The notes: generated by a model not told the origin, from the sequence alone. DNA of 64,000 bases from Oikopleura dioica (GCA_907165135.1 OU015567.1:13397001-13461000), one strand, 5' to 3'; numbered from the stretch's first letter, positions 51,357 through 64,000 are shown. Program-made: numbers and translations.

Positions 51357-53302
51357 ATGAGCGATTGTAGAGATTTTCGTCATCATAATCATACAGGTAG
51401 GTAACCAGATGATATGCCAAAAAAACTTTTGTAAGAATGGTGCAATTTCTCCCTGGCAGAACCATCATGCGATCAAGACGAAGGTTTCGTTGATTATATA
51501 ACAACCGGTTTCTGTGCATTTCCGACTACCGAATCTGCTAAATGGCTTGGTGGAGTTTATTTTATCTACATAATGTGGCTAATGTATCTTTTCGCGATGA
51601 TAGGGATATCTGCAGACTCCTTTTTTGTTCCTTGCTTAGATTGGATATCTAAAGCTCTGAAGATTTCGGAAAATATTGCCGGTGAGACATTCGTTAGAAA
51701 AGTCATAAGTGAGTTAAAAGGTGTCACTTTTGTTGCTCTCGGGAACGGAGCCCCTGATATTTTTGGAGCAATGGCTGCTTTTACTAGTGCAACTGCAGAA
51801 TCTTCTTCCTTAGCGATTGGAGCCCTCCTTGGTGCTGGAGCTTTTATCCGACTTTTGGTAACTGGAGCTTGTGTTTGGGAAAGTGTTTTTGCTTTTTAGC
51901 GATTCAAATCTTTTTGAGAATGAAAATAATTAAACATAAATAAAGATTGCGTCAGGATGTCGTCTCCCGCCGCTCGCAACTTTCCGCGACATCATTTTCA
52001 GTATATGGGCGATTTACTGGTTGTTTATTTGCCTCTGGAATCGTGAAATACGTCTTCTTGACTCTGTCGGATTCTTGTGTCTTTATGGGGTTTATATTCT
52101 GACGGTTATTGGCATGAGCGTGTGGAAGCGTAAACATGCGCCCGATCAGGAACAACTTGTTTGGAATGTTGATGACGAAGATGCAGAAATAGATGATGAC
52201 CAGGAAAGAATCGATGCGGGTAAGTTAATGTACAACTAACCTCCTCTGAGAGTAAACTTAGTGGAAATAAATGAAATCAACGAGGACAGCTCAGACGATG
52301 ACATCATTAGCGATATCATGGAGGTAACGTGGAAATCGGAAGCAATAGAAGCCCTCAAAGTTTTTCCCGCAGAGGAATGGAAAGAATTTTCTCTCATGCA
52401 GAAAATCTTCAACGGAGTGTGTTCCCCTGTTATTTGGCTGATGAAGATGACGACCCCGATTTTGGACGGCGATGACCTCAATAAAAGCTGGAATTTGCCC
52501 CTCACTCTGATGCAAACATTTTTGGTAAGATTTGATAAAGTAGCAATTTTTGAAAATTATTTTAGATTCCAATTTTCATCTGGCTCTTCACGTATCAATA
52601 TAAGACGGCTTTTGTTGGACCGATGCCTGTGATTGTGATAGTTTTACTTGTCTCGATTGTCTTAACAACTGCAGTCTTTTTCACTGCCAAGCTCGACACA
52701 GCTCCTGTCTATTATCCAATTTACTCTTTCATCGGCTTTGTGATGAGCATTCTTTGGATTTATGTAGAGGCAAATGAAAGTAAGTCCACAGTTTTGTCTC
52801 ATAAACTCTATGTTAACTTCTTTCTAGTCGTGAATATTTTGACTGCATTCGGCGTATTTTGGAATGTAAATACAACGATAATGGGTATTCTCATTCTCGC
52901 GCCAGCAAATTCGATCGGCGATTTTGTGGCCGATTTCGGACTCAGCAAAATTGGAAAGGTTGAGACAGCGATGGGTGCAATTTACGCAGGGCCCCTAATG
53001 AACCTCCTGATAGGTGTTGGTTTGAGGTATGCTTTTATTTGCTTTGAATTGCGCCTCACTATCATAGTTGCACCATCGCCAATCTGACGAACGGTGTACC
53101 AGTTCCACTCGATCTAACAGCGATCGAGCTTTCTATGGCAGCCGCGGTAGAATTATCTCTGTTTATGGGAATAGGTGTGCTAATCTGCTATAACTTCCGC
53201 TTCCCGAAGTGGGTTGGCCCAGTATTCGTTGGATGCTATTTAGTCGTTCTTGTTATCACAATCATCGCAGACACTGGTGCTTTTGGTACTGTTCCAAAAT
53301 AG
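51357..53302 (+). CDS. Na+/Ca2+ exchanger, NCLX (SLC8B1)-like
   Basis: Starts MSDCRDFRHHNHT; exons join through short introns to a stop at 53302. The first alpha repeat of the CaCA superfamily is seen in VTFVALGNGAPDIFGAMAAF (split by a 39-bp intron just before VTF) and SLAIGALLGAGAF. After a cytosolic loop (acidic, EINEDSSDDD) the second repeat follows: NSIGDFVADFGLSKIGK and GPLMNLLIGVGLR. About ten hydrophobic helices are visible, such as GFLCLYGVYILTVIGMSVW and IVLLVSIVLTTAVFF. The GNGAPD and NSIGD motifs and the short N-terminal cysteine region (CDQDEGFVDYITTGFC) match the mitochondrial Na+/Li+/Ca2+ exchanger NCLX better than NCX or NCKX. No mitochondrial presequence is obvious. Confidence 0.9.
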
Positions 53303-53846
53303 AATGTTATTTAAATTTCTGTAAATAAAGTGAAAATAAAAATGAAGAAAACTACAGTCTTTAACTATAAGTTCCTAAAAGGAAGTGTAATCAGCAAAAG
53401 CCTCTTTACCCGTGTTTAACTACGGATATCGAAGACGAGGGCATTTTTCGAAAGAAAGCCTTTTGTCAATATCAGAAGTGCTCGACTCTGATCCACGCGT
53501 GGTTTGCACAGCTAAGCGGACGAGTGTCATGGTCATTTTCGACCGCTTTTGTGAAAATTTCGGCTTTGTAAAGTGGCTGTGGGAAATGTGTGCGTTCATT
53601 GTTAGCCTGCCAAGCTCACCGAAACTGCCAACAGCGACCGCTGCGTCGATTTCGTCCTTCCAGAGACAAAAATCATCACTTTGCTTTACGAGCTCGCAGA
53701 AAGTGCATTTTACGAGAGCAGCTTTCCACGCGCCACCTACCGATTGCATTCAGCCGGCCAAGGTGAATTTTGTTTTGGCATTGCACTGCTTATAAACAAG
53801 GATTTCTGTAAGAGGCATTGGCATCAGGACGAAAGAGTTTGAACCG
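53303..53846. other. Intergenic DNA with unresolved open frames
   Basis: Open frames on both strands (53412-53795 plus, 53420-53749 minus) have no domain, signal peptide or exon partner that I recognise. The region lies just upstream of the vWA gene and may be its promoter. Confidence 0.3.
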
Positions 53847-56800
53847 ACGAAAGATGAGGAAGTACGCGCTGCTTGCAGCTGTTGCAAGCTCGGCGAATGT
53901 TTTTGAAAGGATAAGCAGGAGAGCAAGAGTCGACTGGAAGGATCTCATTGATAAGGTATGAGAAATTACATCCATTAAATATAATTCATTTATAAGGGGC
54001 CGTATTGGGACCCATCTTTTATGGACTACCAGGGGGATGAGCCTCAGCGAGTCGGAAATTCTGAAGCATTTGTCTTCGACAGAGATGATTTTCTCAATGA
54101 TGCTCCATCTTATGATAATGACTTTTTCGGAGAGAGCGAGGTCAAGCCAATGTCTCTCGTCACTGGCGAAAGAAAAGATCTTGGAGACGACACTGATGTC
54201 TGTTGGGAGAGCTGTGATGCACCACCAGAGTGTCTTTGCAAAAACTGCTGTGTAGAGAAAAAAGTAACGTGTCCGGTCGACGTTGTCGTTGCTCTTGATG
54301 TCTGCCACTGTGATAACAGCCGATGGATCAAGACAATCGAGTTTGTCACGCACTTGACTGAAGAATTCCAAGAAAAGGTCGATGATTTCCGATTAAGCGT
54401 CGTGCTCTTCAATGAGGTCTCGGAAGTTGCATTTTCACTTGCTGATTGGGATCCGACATGGACGTTGGAGGATGTTTACCAAATATTGGACAATCACGAC
54501 CTCATCGACTTCTATGGGCGGGGAACTTTCCTCCATACCGGGGTAGAATTCGCGATGAAACAATTTGACCACGATCTGAAGAGAAGGGCATTGTTGGTTT
54601 TGTACTCGAATGGTCTTTCGCAATCCAGTGACACTGAAGTGCTTGACGTCGTGAACAAGTTCCCGGGGCCAAAAGTCGTTTCCGTCACAGCTGATGCTCT
54701 TTACGATAACTGCGACGGACCTCTCTGCCCCCACAAGCAGCTACTGAGTGACATGACTAACAATATGGTTCTTGATGGTAGTGGACGAAAACAGTTTTGG
54801 GCTGCAAAGGAAATCCGAAAAATTGTCCAAGAGTCTTTTGTCTGCCATGAGCGAGCTTGTGAATGGTGCGACTGTGACTGCGATTTCTCCTGTGAAAATA
54901 CAGAGGCTCTCGCAGGAGTTACCCGAGATGAGTGTCAGAACTGCCCGAAGATTCCTTGCCCAGTGGACATCATCTTTGCCATCGACATGTGCCACTGCGA
55001 CCCGCTCCGAATGGAGATATCCAAGGAGTTCATCGCTGCTACTGCTGACAAGCTCATTCCTGACTCTGACGCTCGCGGTCAAAAAGTCAGACTGTCTGTT
55101 GTTCAGGACAGTTTAATAAGATTCCTGACAAAATACTTTATTGCGTTTCTATCTTTAGCTAGGGCGTAATTTCCTACTTAGCGATAATTAAGTTGTCAGA
55201 ATTACTGTTAGACCGCACTTAGTTCAATGAAATTGCCGTGACATCTACTCATTTTGTCGAGTTCAACGGAGACGCAGCCGATAAAGTTAGGGAAGTGGAT
55301 TTATATGGCCACCTGCGGTAACCGGTCCGGGTCTTTTTGTGGTCACACCAATTATTTCCGTTGTGACCTTTCATCGACTAAGCTTATAAACACTCCCAAT
55401 AAAAGCCTCAATGACTTCAAGGAAAACCTTAAGAATTTGCCATTTGAACAGTTTAAGGGCATGGGCACAAAGTTAACTACTGGTATCGATGAAGCAAGAA
55501 AGACTTTTCAATTTGAATCGATGTCTCAGTCCGACCGTGATCGGCTTGGAATTTTCACCAATAAGGTTTTTACTTTTTTTATCCTGAAAATTAATAATTT
55601 GGTAGACGGAAAAAGTTCTCATCTTGCACTCTAATGGGCACTCAATGGACTCGCGAGTCGGAATCATGAAGACAATTGATGGAATCAAGCAAGACTTTGA
55701 AGTAAAAGTCATTCCTGTATCAGTGGATGCTCCAAGCTTCAAATCGCATGATCCTACTGCCCCTGACGCTGTTTTTTTGAACCGAATCAAGGATCAAAAA
55801 CTTTCTAACTTTGTGGATGGAACTCAATGTAATTAAAAACAAAATATCACGAGTTAAAAAATAATTTCAGTAGAACAAGCTGTCAATGCTATCGATTCTT
55901 TCATCATGGACATGGAGTGTGACGACATCAGATGCGAAAATCCTTGTCCTTTCGAAGAACGAGAGTTTGAAACTTCGCCAGAGCCTGCACTTTGCCCAAA
56001 TGTTTTCGGCGAGTTTAACCCGATCAACCCCGCTGAAATGGGGAGCGATTTTGATAGAACTGATGTCGATGGGCCAAATCCAAGCAACCCATCTGAAATT
56101 TACGATTCTCCGTGCAAGGCATTGAATCTGGCCTTTATTATTGATGGATCAGGTATAAAAAACAAGCATCTTCGTATCATGTTCTTTGTAGACTCCGTTA
56201 CGGGCCGACCAAATGGAGGAGAATGGAAAACTGTCCGAGACTGGGTTTCGGCGGTGATTGACGAGCTTGATCTTGAGTCGCGCCCCGGAATTTCCAACGT
56301 CGCTGTCATGCAGGTGCTTATTAAAGTCTTGGCGCTCGTTAACTATGATCCTTCAAGTATGCCGCGAATCACGAAATCGTTCAACAAAAATGGTGGCCGA
56401 TGGGATGTGATCCTCAAAGGCGATCCTCAACTGAGCTTCGAGACGAACTTGCTCGTTGGCGACAGTTCAACACCACAACTAATACATACAAGGTGAGGTT
56501 AGCGTTATACAGACATGCTCATGGGATGGTTCAGGCTACGACCGCAATGATGGATTTCCACGACGACAATCTCGCCCAGCTCTCCGAGAATCAATACAAT
56601 GTTCTTGTCTTGATTTCTGATGGCGAGCATCGTGATGCTTGGCGCAAGAAACAGGTAAAGTGACTTTTTATTTGAAAATATAGGTTCCATTTAGACGGAA
56701 ATCGACCGACTGAAGCAAACTTTCGACATGGTTCAAGTGGTCAAGATTCGGGAAAACCGCGAATTCCACAACCTCGAAGATTGGCAAGAAGATAGCACGA

Positions 56801-56999
56801 TGATCAAATCTCTCCGAACCAGACCAAACTGGGCTGCGGAAGAGCTCGATTTCCTCCAGGAATGCGAGCACAAATGCGGAATGGCCTACGATTCTTCATC
56901 GGTAAAATTGTTGATTTGAATTCTAAAAGAACTCTATTTTAGTCTTCATTCTCTTCATCTGATCCCTTCTCATCCTCGACAGACTTCTCTAACCCCTAA
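53847..56999 (+). CDS. Secreted multi-vWA-domain protein with cysteine-substituted metal site
   Basis: Exon 1 gives a signal peptide (MRKYALLAAVASSANVF). Three von Willebrand A-like domains follow. Domain 1 starts PVDVVVALDVCHCDNSRW (54.28 kb), with RLSVVLFNEVSEVAFSL and GRGTFLHTGVEFAMKQF. Domain 2 starts PVDIIFAIDMCHCDPLRM (54.96 kb), with VVQ then FNEIAVTSTHFVEF across an intron. Domain 3 starts NLAFIIDGSG (56.12 kb), with VLVLISDGEHRD. The usual DxSxS metal motif is DxCxC in domains 1 and 2. Cysteine clusters separate the domains (CHERACEWCDCDCDFSC). It ends SSSTDFSNP stop near 56999. Known vWA proteins of this type act in extracellular matrix and adhesion. The intron at about 55110-55222 starts with GA, which is needed to keep the domain continuous. 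Confidence 0.8.
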
Positions 57000-57305
57000 C
57001 CTCAAAGAAGATAAATCCGTCTAACCTCAATCTGTGACCTACTCTGACAAGAAACTGCGAAGTTCAAAGACTGAATTCATATTCTAGACTCTAGCTGTTC
57101 GAACTCTCTCTCTCTCTTCTGAGGCGCGAATAAAAATCTACATTTAATATTTTTTTCATTTTTATAGATATTTATTTATAAACCAAAGCATATAAGATAG
57201 CAAGAATGCAGCTCAGATATTTCGTTTTCAAGGATGAATTTCTTCGCAAAAATGGATCATCGAAGCTTTTTTGGGTTCCAAGTTTGAAATTTCAACAATA
57301 AAAAA

Positions 57306-60300
57306 TCAGATTTTGCGAATTAAAATGAAACCAATCCTGATATTGTAATTGCATAAATCAGTAGTACAGCAATGAACGCAAATTTGACCATTGCCGGCGG
57401 AAGTTGCTCTGAAACAGTCACTTTGACTGTATTGTTGAACACAATCAGACTTTTGACATCCTAACTCGTCCCAAACATGGCCCTTTTTGTCGTCAAAATA
57501 GCTGATTGCCCAGCTTAAATTCATTTAGTAAATCTGTTTTGAGCTATGTTTTTACCAATTTCCATCGCAAATTTCCTTTGTAACATTCCCAAGAAGTCTA
57601 TCAGTGCCGCTGAAAGAGTAGCATTGCTTTGGATCCAGAAATGTTTCTTGAGTGACAACTGACGTTTCATTCGATATGATCAGATCATCAAAATATGTAA
57701 AATTTGCGTCATCAGAGCAACTTTTCCAGAGTTTAACTTGCACAGGCGGGCATGGATGACATGGAGCTTTTTGAGCACATCTGTATCCATCAGCCAGATT
57801 GCATGAAAACGACGGGTTGAATCCAGTTTGATCAAGGTCGCTAAGATCAGTTCCCGCTTGGTTGATGCAATTGATCCCTCTAAGAAATTTTAGCCTTGAT
57901 TCTAAATCCTCTGTTCTTAATTGGTCGAGTGAGGTAGTTTGCGGTGTGTCCCATCCTGCAGAACAAGATGTTGTATTTTCAAAAGTCGCTTGAACATCGC
58001 AAACGCAGAAGAAGCGAATCTCATGGTCATCGCATAGATTTCCGGCTAGATTTCTGTTGAGACAGAAGACACCTGATTTTGAGCATTGTACGGAATTATG
58101 AAGAGGGGATCCACTCTTCGCTCTGCACTCAACATTGATGATGTTCGAGGATGGACAAAAAGAATAATAATTCCGCAAGTTAGAAGTTGACTCCTCTTCT
58201 CCGCCGGAAACATAAACGCCAGCGAGTTGAATCCCTGTTGGAGTAACAGCGCTCATCCAGTTTGTCCAGCCTTCAGAAGGAACTCCAAGTGTGCAGTTCA
58301 CAAAATCCATGTTGAGAATAACGCTTTCAAATTGGCTTTGGAGAGATCTTCTTTTCACTTGATTTTCACTAACAGACGCTACAAAGAACCCAGTGTCATC
58401 AGGACAGCTACAAGTGACTCTACTTGCGCAGTCCGCAGCACAGCAATTGAGCTCGTTTTTCAAAACGAGAGACATGAATCTATCCATATCCGTGTTCCTC
58501 AAATCATATTTGCCAGGCCTGTCAGAAATAAGCAAAATTGTCGCCTGGCCGGACAAAATATCTATTTCAAAGTCCTCGCCTTCGCCACAGATGGTTTCAA
58601 CGAGTATTCCGTCATCGAAAACTAATAATTGGTCAACGCAAAATTCCGAATTTCCCCGGAATGATTTCACAGCTTCAATATTGTAGCGATTGAAGGACAA
58701 AGTAAATGATCGTGTTCTTTGAATGCTATAAAGATATGTTTTCCCGGATTCGTAGTTCATGATCTGATCAGTGAGTGAGTTTGTAAAGACATTATCGAGG
58801 ACGGTATAGCTCTCGTAAGTTTTGATTAGCTGAATATGCTCATGACCGTCTGAAGCAATGTCCAAAGATGTAATATTTCCGTTAACAAACAATAGGTTTT
58901 TATTCAAGCTCATATTTTGTCCGTCAATATTCAGCTCTCCAGTAGAATTGCTCGCTGAAAGATCAAAAAGGGCTAGCAGAATAAACTCGTTCTGTTGAGC
59001 ATTAGGTGTAAATGCCTTCAATCGAGCGTCCGAGTCCACGAGATTTGGAATCTCAAAAGCTTCAGAGTTAAATTGACAGGATTCTTCATCATCTCTTGCT
59101 GGGCAATCTGGAATTAAATCACACACCTTGCTGAAGGGAACGCACTGTGTTCCCGATGAGCACTGATGTGTTGTCGGTGGGCAATCGAACGAGACACCTT
59201 GGGAACAGGATTCAAGCGTTCCATTCTGGAAGCAATAATCATCTCCAGCAAACGGTTTACAAGTCGAATCGTCCGAGTTAATAAACAAATTCGGATAAGC
59301 TCTTAAATATTGAACAGGCCAACTTTCACAACTTGGCTCTGTTTCGTTGTAAGCGCCTGAGACTTCGATATTTTTTATCAAAAATAGAAATTTTCCAGAG
59401 TCACCATAGTCGATTTTGAGATTCAAAACAATTTCATTTGTCTTAGTCGTAATCTTGGCTGGTATGTTCGATGGCAAAGAACAAAATGACCAAATAAGGT
59501 TTTCTGTCAAAGACCCACCATCGTGAATGTCAAGACGATTTGAGAGACATCCAGTTACACTCGGAAGATAGAAATGAATTGGGTAGATGATGAAGATGCT
59601 ATTTACTGGTCCAGATAAGTATAGAAGAGAGCGAAAATTCTTCTGATTCTCATTTGGAAAACCATCGCTCGATATTGAAGTCAAAGGTGAGCTCACTTTC
59701 AATCGACTGACGCCCTCCAACATTTGAAGCGAATTCGATTCAGCCAGGTCAACAAGCTCTTCTTGAAATGTATCAGTACATGCGAGCTCATCCTCAGCAA
59801 GTAAACAGTCAACAAATCCGTCGCATTCGAAGATGCCATGCATCGTGTAATTACCACAAGAGAAGGTATCATTAGAAAGTCCAAGTTTTTCTGCTCTTTC
59901 TGATATAGCAAGCGCTTCAAGATCATTTTCAATCAAATCGATGGGGGTAAAATCTCCATAAAGGAAGGAATGTTTCTCCAGACCATCGTTTGACCAGTGC
60001 TGATGTCTTTTGGGATGGGAGCCAACCGAGCAACCAGATTCGTCAGCGCCAGAAGAACAGTCAATTTCACCGTCACACGCCCATTCAACAGGAATCTGTC
60101 GATTGTCGCAAATCGTTTTCCCCCGTTTGACCCTTTGATATGAAACATCGCTTGAATAAGAGACGCTGGAACAATATCGATTCGTACGAGAAAACCGTCG
60201 TAGTCAGTGAATGCATCAGACTCGAATTCGATTTCTACTTCAGTCGAAAGAATCGGAAGAGATCTTGGAGGAACAAATGGAACAGATGCGCTCTCCATAT

Positions 60301-63300
60301 CACCGCAGAATTCGTAAACAAAAGACAGAGCTTCTCCATTTAGAAGCTTGAATTCCAGTTTATCAGCGCAAGATCCACTATGACGGTCATATTCCGTGTT
60401 GAAGTGGATAAATGACGCAAGAAAAGCAAGCCCTGGAGTTGTTTTTAAATTCCATGATTGAAAAGAACTTCCAGGATAATGTGCGTTGCTGAAATCGGTA
60501 GAGGCTAGCCAAATATAACCATCGTAAAGAACGTACTCTCCCTCGGGCTTGAGAGGTATTGAATCAGTTAGGAATTCTATTTTGGCGCAGCCGTCTTCAT
60601 CAAAACCTGTAGGACACTGTAAGATTCCATCGCATTTGAGCACATCAGGTAAACAAGCAGACTTTTTCTTCACTTGTGCACCGGGTTTTAAAATATTTCC
60701 GAAGTCGCAAGCAAAATAGCCCGTCTTGCACTCGATTACTTCTGATGCCTGAGTGAATCCTTCGGTAAAGTTTTTATCGACTCCAAATTTGTCAAAAACC
60801 GACATCGACGCTAGAAAAGAATCCATCGGGGAGACATAAGTGTCAGTAACTAGCGCAAGCGGAACAGTTTCGACAATATCATAGTCGCAAACAACAGAGC
60901 CACGCGCCCAGCTTTTGAAATCGATGGTGATGTCTCTGCCAGGAAGAGCTTCGAGAGTAGAATTTGTAATTTCGTCCTTCATTCTTTGTTCGTCAGCGGG
61001 ATCCGGGCTACATCCAAAAGAATCCCCGCAGAAGTTTTCAATTCCCTCGAAATCAGTGAGTCGAAGACTCGTACTCACAGTTTGAATAGAATTTCCGCCT
61101 TCAATTGACTTGCTGAAGATGAAGTATTTGTATCCCTCAAATTCCTGGCCTTTATAAACTCGATCAGGGTTCTTCTCAAGAAACAGCTTTAAATCTTCTA
61201 AGTCAACTTCTAATTCGGTAACAATATCGACACCCAAAGACGCTGAAAGAACCAGAGCATCATCGAGTTTGTAGAGAAATTCTGTTCTGGAATATCTGAG
61301 TCCATCAGCAACACCTAAATCGACTTGATTGTCCGAATAGGCGCCAACGCACCAGGAGTTAGAGAAATCAGACTCTTCTGGGTAATAAAAGCTTTGATTG
61401 TAGTTGACAAAAATGTTCTTCGAATTCAAATTGAATCCAGAAATAGGGTCAGCAAGAATCTCATTTTTCAGATTTAGCCAAATTCGTCGATTTTCATCAA
61501 GATTTTTAGATGTTACAAGTTCTATAACGTCTTCCAATTGACTGATTTTGCTCAAGAGGCTCATTCCATTCTGATCACAACGCTCTTTTCCGCTTTCGAA
61601 ATCGAGCCAGCCAACATTCACGAAAATATTGTCGTCTTTTTTGTAAAAAATCGTATCAAACTCATTAATGAAGCTCGTTAGATTCGCGGCTGATTCGTTT
61701 TTGGGCGTTATAACATGGAGCTCGGAAAGAAATGGATTTTCTAACTCGATGGTGAAGTTCAAATGGTAATTTTCACAAATATAGCCGCCTGTTATTCCGT
61801 TCCAGGCGTAAACAAAGTTCTTTGAGTCCAGACAATCGAGAATACCTTCGCCAAAAAAATCGACCACCGTCGAAAGAAAGAAATATGCCTTCTCTTCATC
61901 GCCATCTGTAAAAGTTGTATTTTCTCCGATTCCAAAGAACCAGTCACAATCATAGATGCCATTGATATCTTTGATGTACTCAAGTTTCAAGCCATTTATG
62001 CAAAGATATTTTAGGTCGTCGTTGACCGCATCAAATTTTTCTCCGTTAAAAAAAATGATCGCCGCGTCTTTCTCGTTGTTTTCTTGGATCAGTAAATCAG
62101 TAAATATCTTTTCTGGTATTTTTAAGTCGCCAAAGAAAAACTCATCCTCGTCCACGGAAATATGATTGCCATAAGTTTGGTTATTCCGATCGCTTCCATC
62201 GCCATCGTCATCGTCGTCATAATTTACATCGGAGCCTTTCGAACCCGAACAAGGATTTGAGAATTCAAAATATGGTCCAGTGATGATTCTTTTACCTTCG
62301 AAACCGACATAAATTGTGCTTTGCAGATCCTCTTCAAAGAAGATCTCGCATATTTCGAAAATTGCTGATACTGAAAAGCCAGTACAGGATTCTGTTACAA
62401 AACACGCCCATTCGCACTCTCCAAGCAGATCAGTTGTCGTCAAATTGATATTAATGCCGTTCCCAACATTTTTTCGCGAGGGTTCTAGTTCTCCGAAGGC
62501 ACGATGCTGAAAGTTCTTTGTTGTAAGGATTTCTTCTGTTTGATTGAAGCACGTGTCATTGTTGATGCCAAAGAGTGGTAAAGTGAGATTCGCTTTTATA
62601 AGTTATCGAAATTTAGTCAAGCTCAATGGTCTTAATTTTCTCAACTTAGTCCTGAATCTTCAGAAAATGACAAATTTATTTCATTCTCTTGATCACAAGC
62701 AGCGCCAAAGGAAGGCTCAACCTCTTCGCAAAGAAGCTTTCTGGGAAACGCATGTTCGCAGAACTCGCCAGTGCTTTCGAGACAATGTGTAAAAGATGAG
62801 TCGATCTTGAAGCGGTAAGATGGATAATTGAATATTCCCAACGATGGATCTGCGGTAATTATTTCTATCAATTTCCGTAGTTTCAGAAAGTCAGCTTGAA
62901 ATAGGCGCCATTTCGATGAGAGCGCACTTTCACAGGTGATCCCGAAGACGTTGTCGAGAGCTACGATAGCTTGTCCATTGAAGTCAAATGCGTTTGCCGG
63001 GGTTATGGCGATCTCAGAATCTGCGTTATATAAAGTAACAAGGGGAGATAAGACAATGGTGGGGTTGATTTCTTTCTCATTTGTTTTGTCATAAAAGCAG
63101 TTTTGTGACTGAGAAGTTGTCCGATATTCTGGATACTAAAACCGCAATCCTACGTTTAGCGATCAATTTTTTGACTTACATGACAGGATTCATAATCAAC
63201 GATTGTTTTAACAAAGTCTTTTTGGACGATTTTATCTCGATCACCACGAATCAGAAAGCGTGTGAATATGGGTCCATATCTAAATGCCTCAGAAGTGAAG

Positions 63301-63425
63301 CCTTCAGCGGAAACGAAATTTTCGTAATCAGCAAAATTCGTGTTCTCTATTTCCACAATATATTTTTCCCATAACGCATCGTGATTCGCCATGCAAAAAC
63401 TCGTCAAAAATATAAACACGTGCAT
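57306..63425 (-). CDS. Giant secreted PAN/C-type lectin/CUB/LDLa/Ly6 mosaic protein
   Basis: Starts at 63425 with a signal peptide (MHVFIFLTSFCMA). Going down the minus strand: an N-terminal unknown part; a PAN/apple-like module (GECEWACFVTESCTGFSVS, 62.4 kb); an acidic spacer (DVNYDDDDDGDGSD); a C-type lectin-like region (FVNVGWLDFESGKERC to SNSWCVGAYS, 61.6-61.3 kb); an LDLa (KKSACLPDVLKCDGILQC, 60.6 kb); a CUB (GSCADKLEFKLLNGEAL, 60.3 kb); LDLa modules at 60.1, 59.8 and 59.1 kb (WACDGEIDCSSGADESGC, CDGFVDCLLAEDELAC, CDLIPDCPARDDEESC); a second CUB; long cysteine-poor parts; and a Ly6/uPAR-like end (CCTTDLCN, 57.35 kb). One frame break occurs at about 60118-60126 (see findings). Long exons (over 2 kb) and several joins above 62.5 kb are approximate. 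Probably an extracellular or GPI-type adhesion or immune protein. Confidence 0.8.
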
Positions 63426-64000
63426 TATCTCAGCTTTGAAAATAAGAAAATTTTCTGGAAGCGTTGGGAATTTAATTACTGCAATTATAATTTTGAAACA
63501 ATATCTTACATCAAAGGTTACTGACGCTCGCGGAACAATGAATGAAAAAATTGTTTTTATTCTTTAATATTTCCTCAAACTTTGAGGCTCAAAGGAGTCA
63601 TTTTTGAAAAGTTTTTCAGCAAATTGAGGGTATTTTTGTTAAAATTTGTCTTGAGATCACGAAAATGCTTATTTGTGAGCATTAAAGATACTGCGCACCG
63701 ACTTAAAAATGAAACGTAATAAAAAAACTTCCTTGAAAGTAAGAAAAGCCTGTAGCTTCACTGTTTTTCTAGTGCTCTGACAAACAAGCTCAGAAGGCGC
63801 ACAAAGGAGGCATGGCAGTGCGTCTTTGTTGTGCGCGCAAATGGCTCCAGCATGGTTTCCGAAATTGGATTACTTGTCCAAATTGAAGCTCCCAATTTGT
63901 TCTGTCGCAAACTTTGACTCAGCATCAGAGTTGCTAGGAGCCGAGAGAGATAGATGCAATAATATGAAAGGTAAAAAGCTACTGGTTTTTGTTCAATTTT
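63426..64000. other. Right-edge flanking DNA
   Basis: Upstream of the mosaic gene, presumably its promoter. No exon recognised up to the window end. Confidence 0.3.

Noticed and set aside
52236-52572. Minus-strand frames inside the exchanger gene
   Set aside because: They overlap the acidic-loop exon of the exchanger and carry no domain.
1-64000. CRISPR arrays, bacterial operons or ribosome binding sites
   Set aside because: The sequence is eukaryotic with spliced animal genes; the short tandem repeats seen (for example 23812-23926) have no spacer structure.

Overview
The window is a gene-dense stretch of a small eukaryotic genome. It fits a larvacean tunicate, probably Oikopleura or a close relative. 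Introns are mostly 40-60 bp, and at least one is best read as a non-canonical GA-AG intron. Genes are packed on both strands with short gaps. The protein families are animal ones: a homeobox gene, DEG/ENaC channel, chondroitin synthase, I-BAR, PGRP, vWA and CUB/LDLa mosaics. The homeobox gene has a posterior-Hox-type homeodomain and stands alone, as expected from the dispersed Hox genes of Oikopleura. The assignment rests on gene content and introns, not on a database search.

Layout. 1-1723 (-) is the I-BAR domain of an MTSS1-like gene running off the left edge. 3339-4090 is a palindromic TTAA-flanked element in a mostly empty region to 7.56 kb. 7.56-10.04 kb holds a secreted zinc-amidase PGRP (+), convergent with a small secreted repeat protein (-) whose repeats resemble peptidoglycan-binding domains. 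11.1-15.85 kb carries a small gene and an EF-hand/GPDGKP-repeat gene (+). Two tandem small cysteine-containing secreted proteins follow (-), then a type II membrane cholinesterase-like gene (+, 17.1-20.5 kb), a secreted Cys/Thr-rich gene (-), a chondroitin synthase (-, 22.4-26.2 kb) and a DEG/ENaC channel (-, 26.5 to about 29.5 kb). A second TTAA element is at 29737-30486.

31487-45394 is the standout: a complete 13.9 kb LTR retroelement in minus orientation. It has two 378-bp LTRs that look identical, a 4-bp target duplication, a primer-binding site abutting the 5' LTR and a polypurine tract at the 3' LTR. After a 1928-aa fused Gag-Pol of Ty3/Gypsy type comes about 7 kb of extra coding DNA. 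This holds three plus-strand (antisense) intron-containing genes, a minus-strand RING-finger gene and a minus-strand intron-containing gene with a basic RG-rich tail. The antisense genes can keep their introns through the RNA intermediate. I recognise no family for four of these five accessory genes.

45.5 kb to the end: a SAT-like GNAT acetyltransferase (+), the homeobox gene (-), a divergent pair of Thr-rich secreted protein genes, an NCLX-type Na+/Ca2+ exchanger (+), a secreted vWA protein with unusual metal-site motifs (+), and a very large secreted PAN/C-type lectin/CUB/LDLa/Ly6 mosaic gene (-) with an apparent one-base frame break.

Gene models were spliced by eye from reading frame, GT-AG sites and family resemblance. 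First exons are missing or uncertain where stated.
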